Assembly (NCBI GenBank): GCA_003220795.1
Contig: QHTK01000045.1
Span: 124,001-188,000 of the forward strand
DNA length: 64,000 nt
Reading direction: 5' to 3'
DNA from: Gemmatimonadota bacterium
Lineage (GTDB): Bacteria; Gemmatimonadota; Gemmatimonadetes; Gemmatimonadales; GWC2-71-9
The position numbers and the translations under genes are program-made. Below, one piece after another: positions 26,033 to 35,281 of this stretch. The number at the start of each line of letters is the position of its first letter. The stretch's first letter is position 1. The notes under the pieces are model-generated. The model worked only from the letters and a program-made list of their open reading frames with translations, searched no databases and had not been told where the DNA came from.

Positions 26033-26400
26033 GTGGGTAGCCTCCGCTTCTTGGCGAGGGTTCTTGTTCCGACGAGCGCGGTGGGCAGCGTCGGACGGAG
26101 GAGACGCACGAAGCGCATCACGCCGGCGGCAAGTTCCGCACCTCTCTGCTGCACGCTGGCCACGGGGTGGCTGTAGGGGATTTCGCGGGTGCTCGCCGAT
26201 CGTCAGACTGTGCGTGGAGCCCGGGAGGCGGCACAGGGCACGTGCATGTCGCGGTCGCGCCACTCCTCGGTGTGGCGGCTGCTCGGCACCCCAAGCTCAC
26301 GCGTCCCATGTGGTATTACTCCGGCTCCGCGTCGAGCCGCCTCGGTGTGGCCCTCGGGCTCGAAGCGATGCGGATGCTGGAGCCAGGCGTGGCCAGACTG
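26033..26400. other. Decayed intergenic stretch
   Basis: No intact gene of normal appearance. It contains the dehydrogenase relic (26329-26396) and two similar short segments, TGGTATTACT at 26311 and at 26421; the second is part of the toxin-antitoxin promoter. This suggests duplication and loss, perhaps around insertion of the toxin-antitoxin pair. Confidence 0.5.
26329..26396 (+). pseudogene. Relic of a 3-hydroxyacyl-CoA dehydrogenase gene
   Basis: Sixty-eight bases match 24242-24309 of the dehydrogenase gene at 61 positions by eye. Both encode SSRLGVALGLEAMRMLE. Five of the seven differences are silent, so the ancestor was under protein-level selection before it broke. Nothing else of the gene survives on either side. 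It is a fragment of a paralogue, or of an older copy of the operon end. Confidence 0.7.
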
Positions 26401-26438
26401 TTGACCAAGAAGTCATACTCTGGTATTACTTTAGTATG
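26401..26438 (+). promoter_or_regulatory. Toxin-antitoxin promoter and operator
   Basis: TTGACC (26401-26406), a 17-base spacer and TATTAC (26424-26429). The antitoxin ATG starts 7 bases later, so the mRNA should be leaderless. An inverted repeat CATACT (26414-26419) and AGTATG (26433-26438) brackets the -10 and overlaps the start codon. This fits autorepression by the RHH antitoxin. Confidence 0.7.
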
Positions 26439-26702
26439 ACCAAACGTCGGAAGATCGCCGTCAGCGTCTCAGCGGAAGCGCTCGCGGCGGCCGAGCGGTT
26501 GCGGAAGCACACCGGGGAGAGCCGGAGCGCGGTGTTCGAGCGGGCGCTGCACGGTCTGGTCGCCGCCGCGGGACTGGCGCAGCAGACGCGCCGGTACGTC
26601 GAGGGATATCGCCGGCGCCCGGAGCGCCGCGCGGAGGTAAGAACCGCCCTCGCGACCGCCCTCACCGCGCTGGCCGGAGCGCCTTGGGATGAGACGCGGT
26701 GA
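26436..26702 (+). CDS. Ribbon-helix-helix antitoxin
   Basis: An 88-residue protein. The N-terminal RKIAVSVSAEALAAAERLRKHTGESRSAVFERAL is a ribbon-helix-helix DNA-binding unit; the C-terminal basic tail would clamp the toxin. It overlaps the MazF gene by 14 bases and is preceded by an operator-like repeat. The upstream continuation of the frame has no coding character. Confidence 0.88.
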   Translation: MTKRRKIAVSVSAEALAAAERLRKHTGESRSAVFERALHGLVAAAGLAQQTRRYVEGYRRRPERRAEVRTALATALTALAGAPWDETR

Positions 26703-27003
26703 GGTGTGGTGGGCGCAGCTGCCCCCGCCGGTCGGTCGCCGGCCGGTGGTCCTCGTATCGCGTGACGAGGCCTATGCGATCCGCGAGCTCGTCACGGTCG
26801 TCCCGATCACCACGCAAGTCCGTGGGATCCCGGTGGAGGTTCCGCTGGGCCGCGACGAGGGTTTGCCGCGCCGCTCGGTCGCCAACACGGATACCCTGAC
26901 GACCATTCCCAAGCGGACGCTCAGGCAATACGCCGGCGTGTTGAGCGGAGATAAGGCCGCGGCCCTCGATGCCGCGCTGCGCTTTGCCTTGGGGCTCGAG
27001 TGA
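26689..27003 (+). CDS. MazF/PemK-family endoribonuclease toxin
   Basis: A 104-residue toxin. It begins MRRGEVWWAQLPPPVGRRPVVLVSRD, with the PemK core RPVVLVSR, then VVPITTQ and the late NTDTLTTIPKRTL segment. The family cleaves mRNA at short sequences. The partner is the RHH antitoxin immediately upstream. Its stop overlaps the GTG of an amidohydrolase, so the pair may share a transcript with the metabolic genes to 34673. Confidence 0.9.
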   Translation: MRRGEVWWAQLPPPVGRRPVVLVSRDEAYAIRELVTVVPITTQVRGIPVEVPLGRDEGLPRRSVANTDTLTTIPKRTLRQYAGVLSGDKAAALDAALRFALGLE

Positions 27004-27887
27004 CGGGCCCGCACCCACCGACCCTGAGCACGCTCCGTATCACCGACGTCCACATCCACATCCAGCCGTGGCGCGAGCTCAAGCCACAGGTGCTCGCGGT
27101 AATGTGGCGCGACAAAGAGGCCGAGCGCGACCGGATGATCCAGGTCATGGAGGATCCGCACGCCCTGCTCGAAGTCATGGACCGCACGGGTGTCTGGCGC
27201 GCGGGGCTCGTCAACTACCCGTCGCCCGACATCATGGGCTTCACCAACGCCACCAACACGTTCGCCGCCACGTACGCCCGCACGAACCCCGAGCGCCTGC
27301 TCCCCTACGGAGGCGTGCACGCCCGCTTCACCAAGGACGCGCGCGGCGACGTGGATCGGCTCGTCGACCTGGGCATCCGGCTCCTCAAGATCCATCCGCC
27401 CCATCAGGGGTTTCCGGCCAACGCCTACGCCGAGGGGCTGGAGGCGCTGGGGGCGATCTACCGGCGGTGCGAGGAGCGCGGGCTGCCGGTGATGATCCAC
27501 ACCGGCACGAGCGTCTTTCCCGGCGCCCGCTCCAAGTACGGCAACCCGATGGAGCTCGACGACGTGGCGATCGATTTCCCGGATCTGCCCCTCGTCATGG
27601 CGCACGGGGGCCGGCCGCTGTACATGGCGGAGGCGTTCTTCATTCTGCGACGCCACCGCCACGTCCGGCTCGACATCTCCGGGATTCCGCCCGCCCGCCT
27701 GTTGGAGTACTTTCCGCGCCTGCCCGAGGTGGCCGACCGCGTCTTGTGGGGAACCGACTGGCCGAGCCCGGGAGTCAGGGACATGCGCCACAACCTCGAT
27801 CAGTTCCTGGCGCTCTCGCTCGAGGACTCGCATAAGAAGGCGATTCTGGAGACCAATGCGCTGGCTCTGTTCCCTGCTGCTCGCTAG
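27000..27887 (+). CDS. Amidohydrolase-2 family metal-dependent hydrolase
   Basis: A 295-residue TIM-barrel protein of the amidohydrolase_2 / ACMS-decarboxylase-like group. It has the metal pair DVHIHIQPW, the strand MIHTGTSVFPG, the second His in VMAHGGRP and the Asp in LWGTDWPSPG. These enzymes are hydrolases or decarboxylases of small carboxylates; the substrate is unknown. The GTG at 27000 overlaps the toxin stop. It overlaps the next gene by 32 bases. Confidence 0.85.
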   Translation: MTGPHPPTLSTLRITDVHIHIQPWRELKPQVLAVMWRDKEAERDRMIQVMEDPHALLEVMDRTGVWRAGLVNYPSPDIMGFTNATNTFAATYARTNPERLLPYGGVHARFTKDARGDVDRLVDLGIRLLKIHPPHQGFPANAYAEGLEALGAIYRRCEERGLPVMIHTGTSVFPGARSKYGNPMELDDVAIDFPDLPLVMAHGGRPLYMAEAFFILRRHRHVRLDISGIPPARLLEYFPRLPEVADRVLWGTDWPSPGVRDMRHNLDQFLALSLEDSHKKAILETNALALFPAAR

Positions 27888-28602
27888 CTCGCTCGCCGCA
27901 CAGTCTCGAGACCCACCGAAGCCGCTCCGGTTCGCTCTCACGGACTTGGTGGCGCGGCGCGACTCGTTCGTATTCATCTTCCGCGGTGCCGAGCGGGGCT
28001 ACGCGGTGTGGCAATACGAGGTCCGGCAGCTCGAAATGACCCAACAGCTCCTGTACACGGCGCACTCCGAGTTTCGGCCGGTGGAGGAGGAGCAGATGCG
28101 CGTCGTCCTGAACCGCCTGACGGGCGAGCCGATCGCGACATTCCACCACATCGACCTGTTCTCGCCCACGAGCGACACCGTCATGGTGGAGCACGACCTC
28201 GACGTGAAGGGCGGCGAGATCGCGGGACGCCGGCGCGTGGGCACGCGCAGCGGCGCGGTGCAGATCATCCCCGTGAGCCGGGCGCTCCCCCGGGGGGCCG
28301 TGCTGTCCGATTACATCTTCATCGCCGCCGCGGTGACGAACGCGGTGCCGGGCGATTCGCTCGCCATTCCGGCCTACAGTGAGTTCGGCGACTCGATCGC
28401 GACGCTCAGCTTCGTCGCCCTGCCGCCGGTCACGATCGCGGTGCCCGCGGGCCGCTTCGAGGTCTTGCCGCTCCGGAGCGGCGCGTTCCGTGTGTTCATC
28501 GCGCGCACCGGCGTGCGCCGCGTCGTGAAGGGCGAGACGCTGGACGGCGACTTCTCGTTCCAGCTGGCCGCGACGGGCCCGGTCGTGCCGTCCCCCGAAT
28601 GA
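27856..28602 (+). CDS. Exported DUF3108-like protein
   Basis: A 248-residue secreted protein (signal MRWLCSLLLASSLAAQ). It is all-beta, with a final PPVTIAVPAGRFEVLPLR and a TGVRRVVKGE segment. This closely parallels the C-terminal extension of the second M16 peptidase in the same operon (VVVPAGTFQAYHI, TAPRRVVRTE). Both look like the DUF3108 beta-barrel domain, of unknown function. Probably periplasmic. Confidence 0.65.
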   Translation: MRWLCSLLLASSLAAQSRDPPKPLRFALTDLVARRDSFVFIFRGAERGYAVWQYEVRQLEMTQQLLYTAHSEFRPVEEEQMRVVLNRLTGEPIATFHHIDLFSPTSDTVMVEHDLDVKGGEIAGRRRVGTRSGAVQIIPVSRALPRGAVLSDYIFIAAAVTNAVPGDSLAIPAYSEFGDSIATLSFVALPPVTIAVPAGRFEVLPLRSGAFRVFIARTGVRRVVKGETLDGDFSFQLAATGPVVPSPE

Positions 28603-29939
28603 GCGCGCCCGTGATTGCGCTGGTCGCCGCCCTGCTGGCCCTCCAGGCCGGTCACGTGAGCTACGAATCGTTCGCCCTGCCCAACGGCCTGCGCGTGCTC
28701 TACTCCGCGGACCACTCGACGCCGGTGGTGACGGTGGACCTGTGGTACTACACGGGCGCCCGCAACGAGCGTCCCGGCCGCTCCGGCTTCGCGCACCTGT
28801 TCGAGCACATGATGTTCCAGGGGTCGGCGCACGTGAAGAAGAGCGAACACTTTCAGCTGGTGGAGCGCGCCGGCGGCACGCTGAACGGCTCCACGCATGA
28901 CGACTACACGAACTACTACGAGACGATTCCGTCCAACCGGCTCAACCTCGCCCTCTGGCTCGAAGCGGACCGAATGCGCTCGCTCGCCGTCACGCAGGAG
29001 AACCTGGAGAACCAGCGGGCCACGGTCAAAGAGGAAAAGCGGCTGCGCGTCGACAACCAGCCGTACGCGCCGACCTTCCGCAGCGCCATCCTCTGGCCCT
29101 TCGACAGCGCGACGTGCTTCGCCTACGCGCACTCCACCATGGGCTCGATGGAGGATCTCGATGCCGCGCGGCTGGAAGACGTCCAGGCGTACTTCCGGAC
29201 GTACTACGCGCCCAACAACGCCACCCTGGTCGTCGTAGGTGACTTCCGGCCGGTCGAGCTGCGCCGGCTCGTGAACCAGTACTTCGCCGACATCCCGAGC
29301 CAGGCGGCCCCGCCCGCGGCGCAATGCGCGTACCGGCTGGTCCCCGGGATGGTGCGGCGCGAGGTCGAAGATGCGCACGCCAACCTGGCGGCGGCGTTCC
29401 GCGTCTTCCGGCTGCCGCCCCACACCGATCCCGACATTCCCGCCATCGAGCTGTTGAACGTCATCTTCGGCCAGGGCGAGAGCTCCCGGTTGAACGTCGG
29501 CGTGGTGCGGCGGGACCGGGCCGCGCTGCAGGCGGGGATGTTCGCGCTGACCGAGCGGCGCGGCCCCGGGGTGCTGGTCGCCTTCGGGATCGCGAACCAG
29601 GGGGTCGCCGTGCAGGCGCTCGACAGCCTGATCGGCGCCCAACTGGACAGCGTGCGTCGGGTCGGCGTCACCGCCGACGAGCTGACGCGGGCGCGCAATG
29701 CCTTCCGCGCCGACTTCATCCACGAACGGGAGACGACCTTCGGCCGCGCGGAAGCGCTACAGCACTACAGCCTGTTCCACGGGTCCGTTGCGGAAATCAA
29801 CAGCGACTTGGACCGCTACCTCGCGGTGTCCGCGGCCGACGTCCAGCGCGCGGCCACGAAGTACCTGGACCCGGCGAACTCGGTGGTGGTGATCGTGCGA
29901 CCGAAGGCGGCGCCGGCGGATTCGGGGGCGGCGAAATGA
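28599..29939 (+). CDS. M16 zinc peptidase, catalytic member
   Basis: A 446-residue pitrilysin-family peptidase with a short signal-like N-terminus. The inverted zinc motif is HLFEHMMFQG, and the distal Glu is probably in TVKEEKRLRV. The C-terminal M16_C half has GQGESSRLN. It forms a pair with the next gene; M16 proteins of this type work as active/inactive heterodimers that degrade peptides in the periplasm. 4-base overlaps join it to both neighbours. Confidence 0.9.
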   Translation: MSAPVIALVAALLALQAGHVSYESFALPNGLRVLYSADHSTPVVTVDLWYYTGARNERPGRSGFAHLFEHMMFQGSAHVKKSEHFQLVERAGGTLNGSTHDDYTNYYETIPSNRLNLALWLEADRMRSLAVTQENLENQRATVKEEKRLRVDNQPYAPTFRSAILWPFDSATCFAYAHSTMGSMEDLDAARLEDVQAYFRTYYAPNNATLVVVGDFRPVELRRLVNQYFADIPSQAAPPAAQCAYRLVPGMVRREVEDAHANLAAAFRVFRLPPHTDPDIPAIELLNVIFGQGESSRLNVGVVRRDRAALQAGMFALTERRGPGVLVAFGIANQGVAVQALDSLIGAQLDSVRRVGVTADELTRARNAFRADFIHERETTFGRAEALQHYSLFHGSVAEINSDLDRYLAVSAADVQRAATKYLDPANSVVVIVRPKAAPADSGAAK

Positions 29940-32017
29940 GGGCGTTGGTCCTGGTCGTCGTTCTTTCCATCGGTCCATCGTTCCGCCTGTCCGCCCAAGC
30001 CTTCCCCGCGAAGCCTCCCCGCCCCACCCCGCTCTCACCGGTGCGCTTTCCGCCGTTCAAGGAGGCGACGCTCGGGAGCGGCCTGCAGCTCGTGCTGGTC
30101 GAGCACCACGAGCAGCCCGTGGTGTCCGTGAGCCTGAGCTTCCGCGCCGGCGAGACTTACGACCCGCCCGGCAAGGAAGGCCTGGCGGAGCTGGTCGCGG
30201 AGCTCCTCAGCAAGGGCACGGCGAGCCGCTCGGCCGAGCAGATCGCCGCGACGATCGAAGGGGTGGGTGGCAGCCTCTCCGCGTCCGCGAGCGAGGACGT
30301 TCTCACGATCTCGGCCGACGCGCTGAGCGATCAGCTGGGGCTGGTGTTCGACCTGCTGGGGGACGTGACGCAGCACGCGGCGTTCCCGGAGAGCGAGCTG
30401 GCGCTGGCGCGCACCCGCGCGCTCTCGGCACTGGCCCTGTCGCTCTCCCAGCCCGCGTCCGTCGCCGCCCGGATCTTCGGCAAGGAGATCTATGGCCCGA
30501 ATCCCTACGGACGCAGCGCCACTCGCGAGAGCTATAACGCCGTCACGCGCGACGACGTCACGAGGTTCGCCGCGGATCGGCTGCGCCCCGCCGGCGCCCT
30601 GCTCGTCGTGGCGGGAGACGTCACCGAGCGGCAGGTGGACGCGCTCGTCGAGCAAGTCTTCGCCGGCTGGCGCGGGAGCCCCCCGACGGCGCGCCCACCG
30701 CCGCCCCCTCCCGCGACGGCGGCCACGGACATCCTGCTGGTGCATCGGCCCGGCTCCTCTCAGGCGAACATCGTGCTCGGCAACACGACGATCCTGCCGG
30801 CGGATCCCGTCTACTACGCCGGGCGCATCGCGACCCAGGTGCTCGGCGGCGGCGCCGACTCCCGGCTATTCCTCATGCTGCGCGAGCGGAAGGGCTGGAC
30901 GTACGGTGCGTACGCCAACCTGCAGCGCTACCGTGGGCTCGGGTACTGGCAGGCGACCGCTGAGGTGCGCACCGAGGTCGCCGACAGCGCGTTGAGCGAG
31001 CTGCTGCACCAGATCGAGCGGATCCGGACCCAGGCGATCGCGGACTCCGAGCTCGCCGCGGCGAAGGGATTCCTGGTGGGCTCGTTTCCCCTCACGATCG
31101 AGACGCCGAGCCAGATCGCCGCCCAGGTGGCGAACGCCAAGCTGTTGGGCCTGGGGGACGACTACCTGCGACTGTACCGGGAGCGGTTGGCGGCCGTCAC
31201 GCCGGCCGCCGCGCGCGCGGCAGCGGCCCGGCTGTACCGGCGCGGGGCGCTCACGATCGTGGTCGTGGGGGACGCGACGCAGCTGTACGATCGTCTCAAG
31301 GCGATCGCGCCCGTCCGGCTGGTGGATGGTGACGGCAATCCGCTGACCCCGGCCGAGCTGAGCCCGAAGGCCGCGCCGGTCGCGCTCGATCCGGCGCAAC
31401 TCGCCTCGCACACCGACAGCTCGCGCGTGCTGTTCCAGGGGAACCCGGTCGGCGCCAGCGTGTCGGCGCTGCGGCGCACGGCCGATTCGCTGGTTTACAC
31501 CGAGCAGAGCAACCTGGGCGGGGGCGCGTTCCAGCAGACGGTCACGCTGGTGCTCGACCCCGCCGACGGCTCGAGCCGGCGGCTCGACCGGGTGACGATC
31601 CAGCAGGGACAGCGCAGCGAAGCGCACCTCACCTACAGCGGGGGACGGGTGAAAGGGCGGAGCGCCATGCCGCAGCAGGACGGGACCACCAAGCCGTTCG
31701 ACATCGACACGGTGCTGCCGCCCGGCACGATCGACGAGGATGCAGTCCCGTTTTCCGTTCCGGCGTTTCCGCTTGAATCGGGAAAGAGCTTCACGGTGAG
31801 CTTCTTCTCTCCCAGCGACGGCGCGGTGAAGCTGCTCACGTTCAAGGTCGGCGCGGAGGAGAGCGTGGTCGTCCCGGCCGGGACGTTTCAGGCGTACCAT
31901 ATCGCCGTGACGGGCTCGCGCGTGCCGTTTGTGATGTACGTGAGCACGACGGCGCCGCGCCGCGTGGTGCGGACCGAATACGTCGGTCAACCCCTCGTCG
32001 TCGAGCTCGTCAAGTGA
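29936..32017 (+). CDS. M16 peptidase-like partner with C-terminal DUF3108-like domain
   Basis: A 693-residue exported protein starting at ATG 29936. The N-terminal M16 halves are intact in fold (YGPNPYGRSATRE, GGGADSRLFLMLRERKGW), but where HxxEH should be the sequence is ELVAELLSKGT, so zinc is not bound. It is the non-catalytic partner of the preceding gene. From about residue 480 a second, beta-rich domain follows (SLVYTEQSN, VVVPAGTFQAYHI), similar to the protein at 27856. This fusion is unusual for M16 partners. Confidence 0.85.
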   Translation: MRALVLVVVLSIGPSFRLSAQAFPAKPPRPTPLSPVRFPPFKEATLGSGLQLVLVEHHEQPVVSVSLSFRAGETYDPPGKEGLAELVAELLSKGTASRSAEQIAATIEGVGGSLSASASEDVLTISADALSDQLGLVFDLLGDVTQHAAFPESELALARTRALSALALSLSQPASVAARIFGKEIYGPNPYGRSATRESYNAVTRDDVTRFAADRLRPAGALLVVAGDVTERQVDALVEQVFAGWRGSPPTARPPPPPPATAATDILLVHRPGSSQANIVLGNTTILPADPVYYAGRIATQVLGGGADSRLFLMLRERKGWTYGAYANLQRYRGLGYWQATAEVRTEVADSALSELLHQIERIRTQAIADSELAAAKGFLVGSFPLTIETPSQIAAQVANAKLLGLGDDYLRLYRERLAAVTPAAARAAAARLYRRGALTIVVVGDATQLYDRLKAIAPVRLVDGDGNPLTPAELSPKAAPVALDPAQLASHTDSSRVLFQGNPVGASVSALRRTADSLVYTEQSNLGGGAFQQTVTLVLDPADGSSRRLDRVTIQQGQRSEAHLTYSGGRVKGRSAMPQQDGTTKPFDIDTVLPPGTIDEDAVPFSVPAFPLESGKSFTVSFFSPSDGAVKLLTFKVGAEESVVVPAGTFQAYHIAVTGSRVPFVMYVSTTAPRRVVRTEYVGQPLVVELVK

Positions 32018-32037
32018 TCTCCGTCCGGAGCGATGCG

Positions 32038-33468
32038 ATGCGAACACTCCTGTATCTGACCCTCGTGCTGTCGGCCGGCTGCGCCGCGGCCGGGGCCCGC
32101 CAGGCCACGCCGGGGAATCCCCCCGCCCCCGCCCCCGCCGCGGCGTCGCAGGCCGCCGCGGAGAGCATGAGCGTCGATCGGGCGCAATATCCGTCGACCT
32201 ATCGGCGCCACGCCAATCCACCGGTGCTGATCCGCAACGCGACCATCATGACGGCGACCGGGCAGGAGATCCGCAACGGGTCCATCCTGCTCAGGGATGG
32301 GCGGATCGTCGCCGTCGGGGAGAAGGTGGAGGCGCCGGCCGACGTGGCCGTAGTGGACGGGACCGGGAAGTACGTCACCCCCGGCTTGATCGACGACCAC
32401 TCGCATCTGGGCGTGTACGCGGCGCCGGGCACCGAGGCCGAATCGGACGGCAACGAGGCTACGAACCCCGTCACGGCCGAGGTCTGGGCGGAGCATTCGT
32501 TCTGGCCGCAAGACCCGCAGATCCCCCTCGCCATCGCGGGCGGGATCACCACCATCCAGGCGCTGCCGGGGTCCGCCAACCTGATCGGCGGGCGCAGCGC
32601 CATCCTGAAGCTCGTGCCGGCGCGCACGGTGCAGGAGATGAAGTTCCCCGGCGCCCGCTACGGTCTGAAGATGGCGTGCGGCGAGAACCCCAAGCGGGTG
32701 TACGGGCGGCGCGGCGGCCCTGCGACCCGGATGGGCAACATGGCGGGCTACCGCAGCGCGTTCACGCAGGCGGAGACGTATCGCCGCCGGTGGGACACGT
32801 GGCGCAAGGACCACAAGGGCGATCCGCCCGAGCGCAACCTGCGGCTCGAGACGCTCGCGGAGGTGCTGCGCGGCAACATGTACGTTCAGAACCATTGCTA
32901 TCGGGCCGACGAGATGGCCCAGATGATCGATTTGGCGCACGAGTTCGGCTTCAAGATCCGGTCCTTCCACCACGCGGTCGAGTCGTACAAGATCGCGGAC
33001 CTGCTCGCGAAGGAGGGGACCTCGGTGTCGGTGTGGGCGGACTGGTGGGGGTTCAAAGAAGAGGCGATGGACGGGATCCAGCAGAACGCGGCGCTCAACC
33101 AGCAAGCAGGTGGGCGGCCGCTGATTCATTCCGACAGCCCGAGCGGGATCCAGCGCCTGAACCAGGAGGCGGCGAAGGCGATGTACGCGGGCCAGCGGGC
33201 CGGGATACCGATCACGCGCGACCAGGCACTGCGCTGGGTCACGGTCAATCCCGCGTGGACGCTCGGGCTCGACTCGATCGTCGGCACGCTCGAGCCCGGT
33301 AAGATGGCCGATGTGGTCGTCTGGTCGGGCGACCCGTTCTCCATCTACTCGAAGGCCGTGCAGGTCTACAACGACGGTTGGCTCGTGTACGACCGCGCCG
33401 ACGCGGCGCACCAACCTCGCACCGATTTCGAGCTGGGCCGGGCACCGGCTCCCGGAAACGACCGATGA
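32038..33468 (+). CDS. Amidohydrolase lipoprotein, metal-binding form
   Basis: A 476-residue amidohydrolase_1/imidazolonepropionase-like protein. The signal peptide ends at lipobox LVLSAGC, followed by a Pro/Ala linker. The barrel has the first metal motif DDHSHLG, later His residues (QNHCY, SFHHAVE), and DSPSG for the final Asp. It ends with [22 protein letters not shown] at 32014 overlaps the previous stop and is an alternative start, but ATG 32038 gives the better signal peptide. Confidence 0.82.
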   Translation: MRTLLYLTLVLSAGCAAAGARQATPGNPPAPAPAAASQAAAESMSVDRAQYPSTYRRHANPPVLIRNATIMTATGQEIRNGSILLRDGRIVAVGEKVEAPADVAVVDGTGKYVTPGLIDDHSHLGVYAAPGTEAESDGNEATNPVTAEVWAEHSFWPQDPQIPLAIAGGITTIQALPGSANLIGGRSAILKLVPARTVQEMKFPGARYGLKMACGENPKRVYGRRGGPATRMGNMAGYRSAFTQAETYRRRWDTWRKDHKGDPPERNLRLETLAEVLRGNMYVQNHCYRADEMAQMIDLAHEFGFKIRSFHHAVESYKIADLLAKEGTSVSVWADWWGFKEEAMDGIQQNAALNQQAGGRPLIHSDSPSGIQRLNQEAAKAMYAGQRAGIPITRDQALRWVTVNPAWTLGLDSIVGTLEPGKMADVVVWSGDPFSIYSKAVQVYNDGWLVYDRADAAHQPRTDFELGRAPAPGNDR

Positions 33469-34673
33469 TCGCGGTGCTGCTGGCGCAGACGATCGCCATC
33501 ACGGGCGGCACGGTGTACCCCGTGTCCGGCCCCAAGATCAGCAACGCGACCGTGCTGATCCGCGACGGCAAGATCGCGGCAGTCGGCACCGGGGTGGCCG
33601 TCCCGTCCGACGCCACGCGCATCGACGCGGCGGGCAAGTGGGTCACGCCGGGGCTGATCGACGGCGGCGGCCAGCTGGGTCTGGTGGAGATCGGCGCCGT
33701 CGCGGCGACGCGCGAGGCAAGCCTCCAGGGCGACACCATCGCCGCCGCGTTCAACGTCACAGAGGGGATCAACCCAGCGTCCGCGGTCATTGCGGTCACT
33801 CGGATCGAGGGAATCACCACCGTGCTCGCCACCCCGACCGGCAACCTGGTCAGCGGGCAGGCGGCACTGATCGACCTCGATGGCGCCACCATCGAACAGA
33901 TGGTCGTGAAGTCGCCGGCCGGGATGGTGCTCGACGACTCCGAGAGCGGGAAGGACTACGCCGGCGGCTCGCGCGCGGGGTTGGCGGATCGCCTGCGCCG
34001 CGTGTTCCGCGACGCGCTCGAATACGAGCGCCGCAAGGCGGACTTCAGTCGCGCCCAGATGCAACCGCTGTCGGCGCCGGCCCGCGACCTTGAGGCGCTG
34101 CTGCCCGTGCTGCACGCGCAGGAGCCGCTCATCGCTTACGCGAACCGGCGGAGCGACATCGCGACGGCGCTGCGCCTGGCGCGTGAGTTCAAGCTCAAGC
34201 TCGTGCTGGCAGGCGCCCAGGAAGGCTGGGAGGTCGCGCGCGACATCGCGGCCGCCGGCGTTCCCGTGCTGGTGGAGCCGCTCGACAATATTCCTTCGTA
34301 CGACGCGCTCGGCATCCGGTACGAGAACGCCGCGCTGCTCGCGCGCGCCGGCGTGAAGGTCGCGCTGATGGAGACGGACACCCACAACGCGCGCAACCTG
34401 CGCCAGCAGGCGGGCAACGCCGTGTCCTATGGGATGTCGTGGGACCAGGCGCTACGGGCCGTCACGCTCGCTCCCGCGGAAATGCTCGGTGTGGCGGATC
34501 GGTACGGGTCGCTCGAGTCGGGCAAGGTCGCGAACGTCGTGGTGTGGTCGGGAGATCCTTTCGAGTTCACGACCGGCGTGGAGCACGTTTTCATTCGCGG
34601 GAAGGAGATGCCGCTCACCAGCCGGCAGACGGAGCTGTTCGAGCGCTACAAGAAGCTCCCCCCCACCTACTAG
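33465..34673 (+). CDS. Amidohydrolase paralogue lacking the first metal motif
   Basis: A 402-residue protein with the same domain plan as its upstream neighbour: an N-terminal [19 protein letters not shown] sandwich and a late [20 protein letters not shown]. The D-x-H-x-H that binds metal is replaced by [11 protein letters not shown], and other expected His residues are missing. It is therefore probably catalytically dead or uses another chemistry, and may be a partner of the 32038 product. The N-terminus ([11 protein letters not shown]) is a short hydrophobic signal. Its stop overlaps rpmA's stop tail to tail in CTAG. Confidence 0.8.
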   Translation: MIAVLLAQTIAITGGTVYPVSGPKISNATVLIRDGKIAAVGTGVAVPSDATRIDAAGKWVTPGLIDGGGQLGLVEIGAVAATREASLQGDTIAAAFNVTEGINPASAVIAVTRIEGITTVLATPTGNLVSGQAALIDLDGATIEQMVVKSPAGMVLDDSESGKDYAGGSRAGLADRLRRVFRDALEYERRKADFSRAQMQPLSAPARDLEALLPVLHAQEPLIAYANRRSDIATALRLAREFKLKLVLAGAQEGWEVARDIAAAGVPVLVEPLDNIPSYDALGIRYENAALLARAGVKVALMETDTHNARNLRQQAGNAVSYGMSWDQALRAVTLAPAEMLGVADRYGSLESGKVANVVVWSGDPFEFTTGVEHVFIRGKEMPLTSRQTELFERYKKLPPTY

Positions 34674-34942
34674 GCGGCCGGGGCGCCCGCCTTCGGGTGG
34701 ACGCTGACCTTGAAGCGCTTCTTGTTTTTGTGCTCGAACTTCACCACGCCGTCGACGACCGTGAACAGCGTGTCGTCCGACGCCCGGCGCACGTTCAGCC
34801 CGGGGTGGAACTTTGTGCCGCGCTGTTTGACGAGGATGCTCCCCGCCGTGACGAACTCTCCGGCGAAGCGTTTCACGCCCAAGTATTTGGGACCGGAATC
34901 GCGGCCGTTGCGGGAGGAGCCGACGCCTTTCTTGTGGGCCAT
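34670..34942 (-). CDS. rpmA: 50S ribosomal protein L27
   Basis: A 90-residue L27 beginning [16 protein letters not shown] with the conserved [10 protein letters not shown](A)GE and [15 protein letters not shown]. It sits near the peptidyl-transferase centre and has no N-terminal cleavage extension. It lies 8 bases downstream of rplU, the standard order. Confidence 0.98.
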   Translation of the reverse strand: MAHKKGVGSSRNGRDSGPKYLGVKRFAGEFVTAGSILVKQRGTKFHPGLNVRRASDDTLFTVVDGVVKFEHKNKKRFKVSVHPKAGAPAA

Positions 34943-34950
34943 ACGTTCCC

Positions 34951-35271
34951 TCAGTCCTTGAGCTTCACGTCGGCGATCTTGACTTCGGTGAACGGCTGGC
35001 GATGTCCGGCGTGACGCCGGTACCCGGTACGGCGGGCGAAGCGGTAGATCCGGATTTTCTTGCCCTTGCCGTGACGCACCACTTCGGCCGTCACCTTGGC
35101 GCCCTTCAGCACCGGCTTGCCGGTGTGCACGTGCGTGCCGTCGCTCGCGAGCAGTACGCGATCGAACGTCACCTTGCTCCCGGGCTCGCCCTGGAGCAGC
35201 GGGACCTTGATCGTGATGCCGGGCTCGGCCCGGTACTGCACGGCGCCGATGGAAAAGATGGCGTAGGACAT
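34951..35271 (-). CDS. rplU: 50S ribosomal protein L21
   Basis: A 106-residue L21 starting [18 protein letters not shown], with the family core [14 protein letters not shown] and the basic [20 protein letters not shown] segment. ATG 35271 is chosen over an in-frame upstream extension because the latter precedes the family N-terminus. A promoter with near-zero leader lies immediately upstream, so it can be made independently of rng. Confidence 0.97.
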   Translation of the reverse strand: MSYAIFSIGAVQYRAEPGITIKVPLLQGEPGSKVTFDRVLLASDGTHVHTGKPVLKGAKVTAEVVRHGKGKKIRIYRFARRTGYRRHAGHRQPFTEVKIADVKLKD

Positions 35272-35281
35272 GGGGCCGCGA

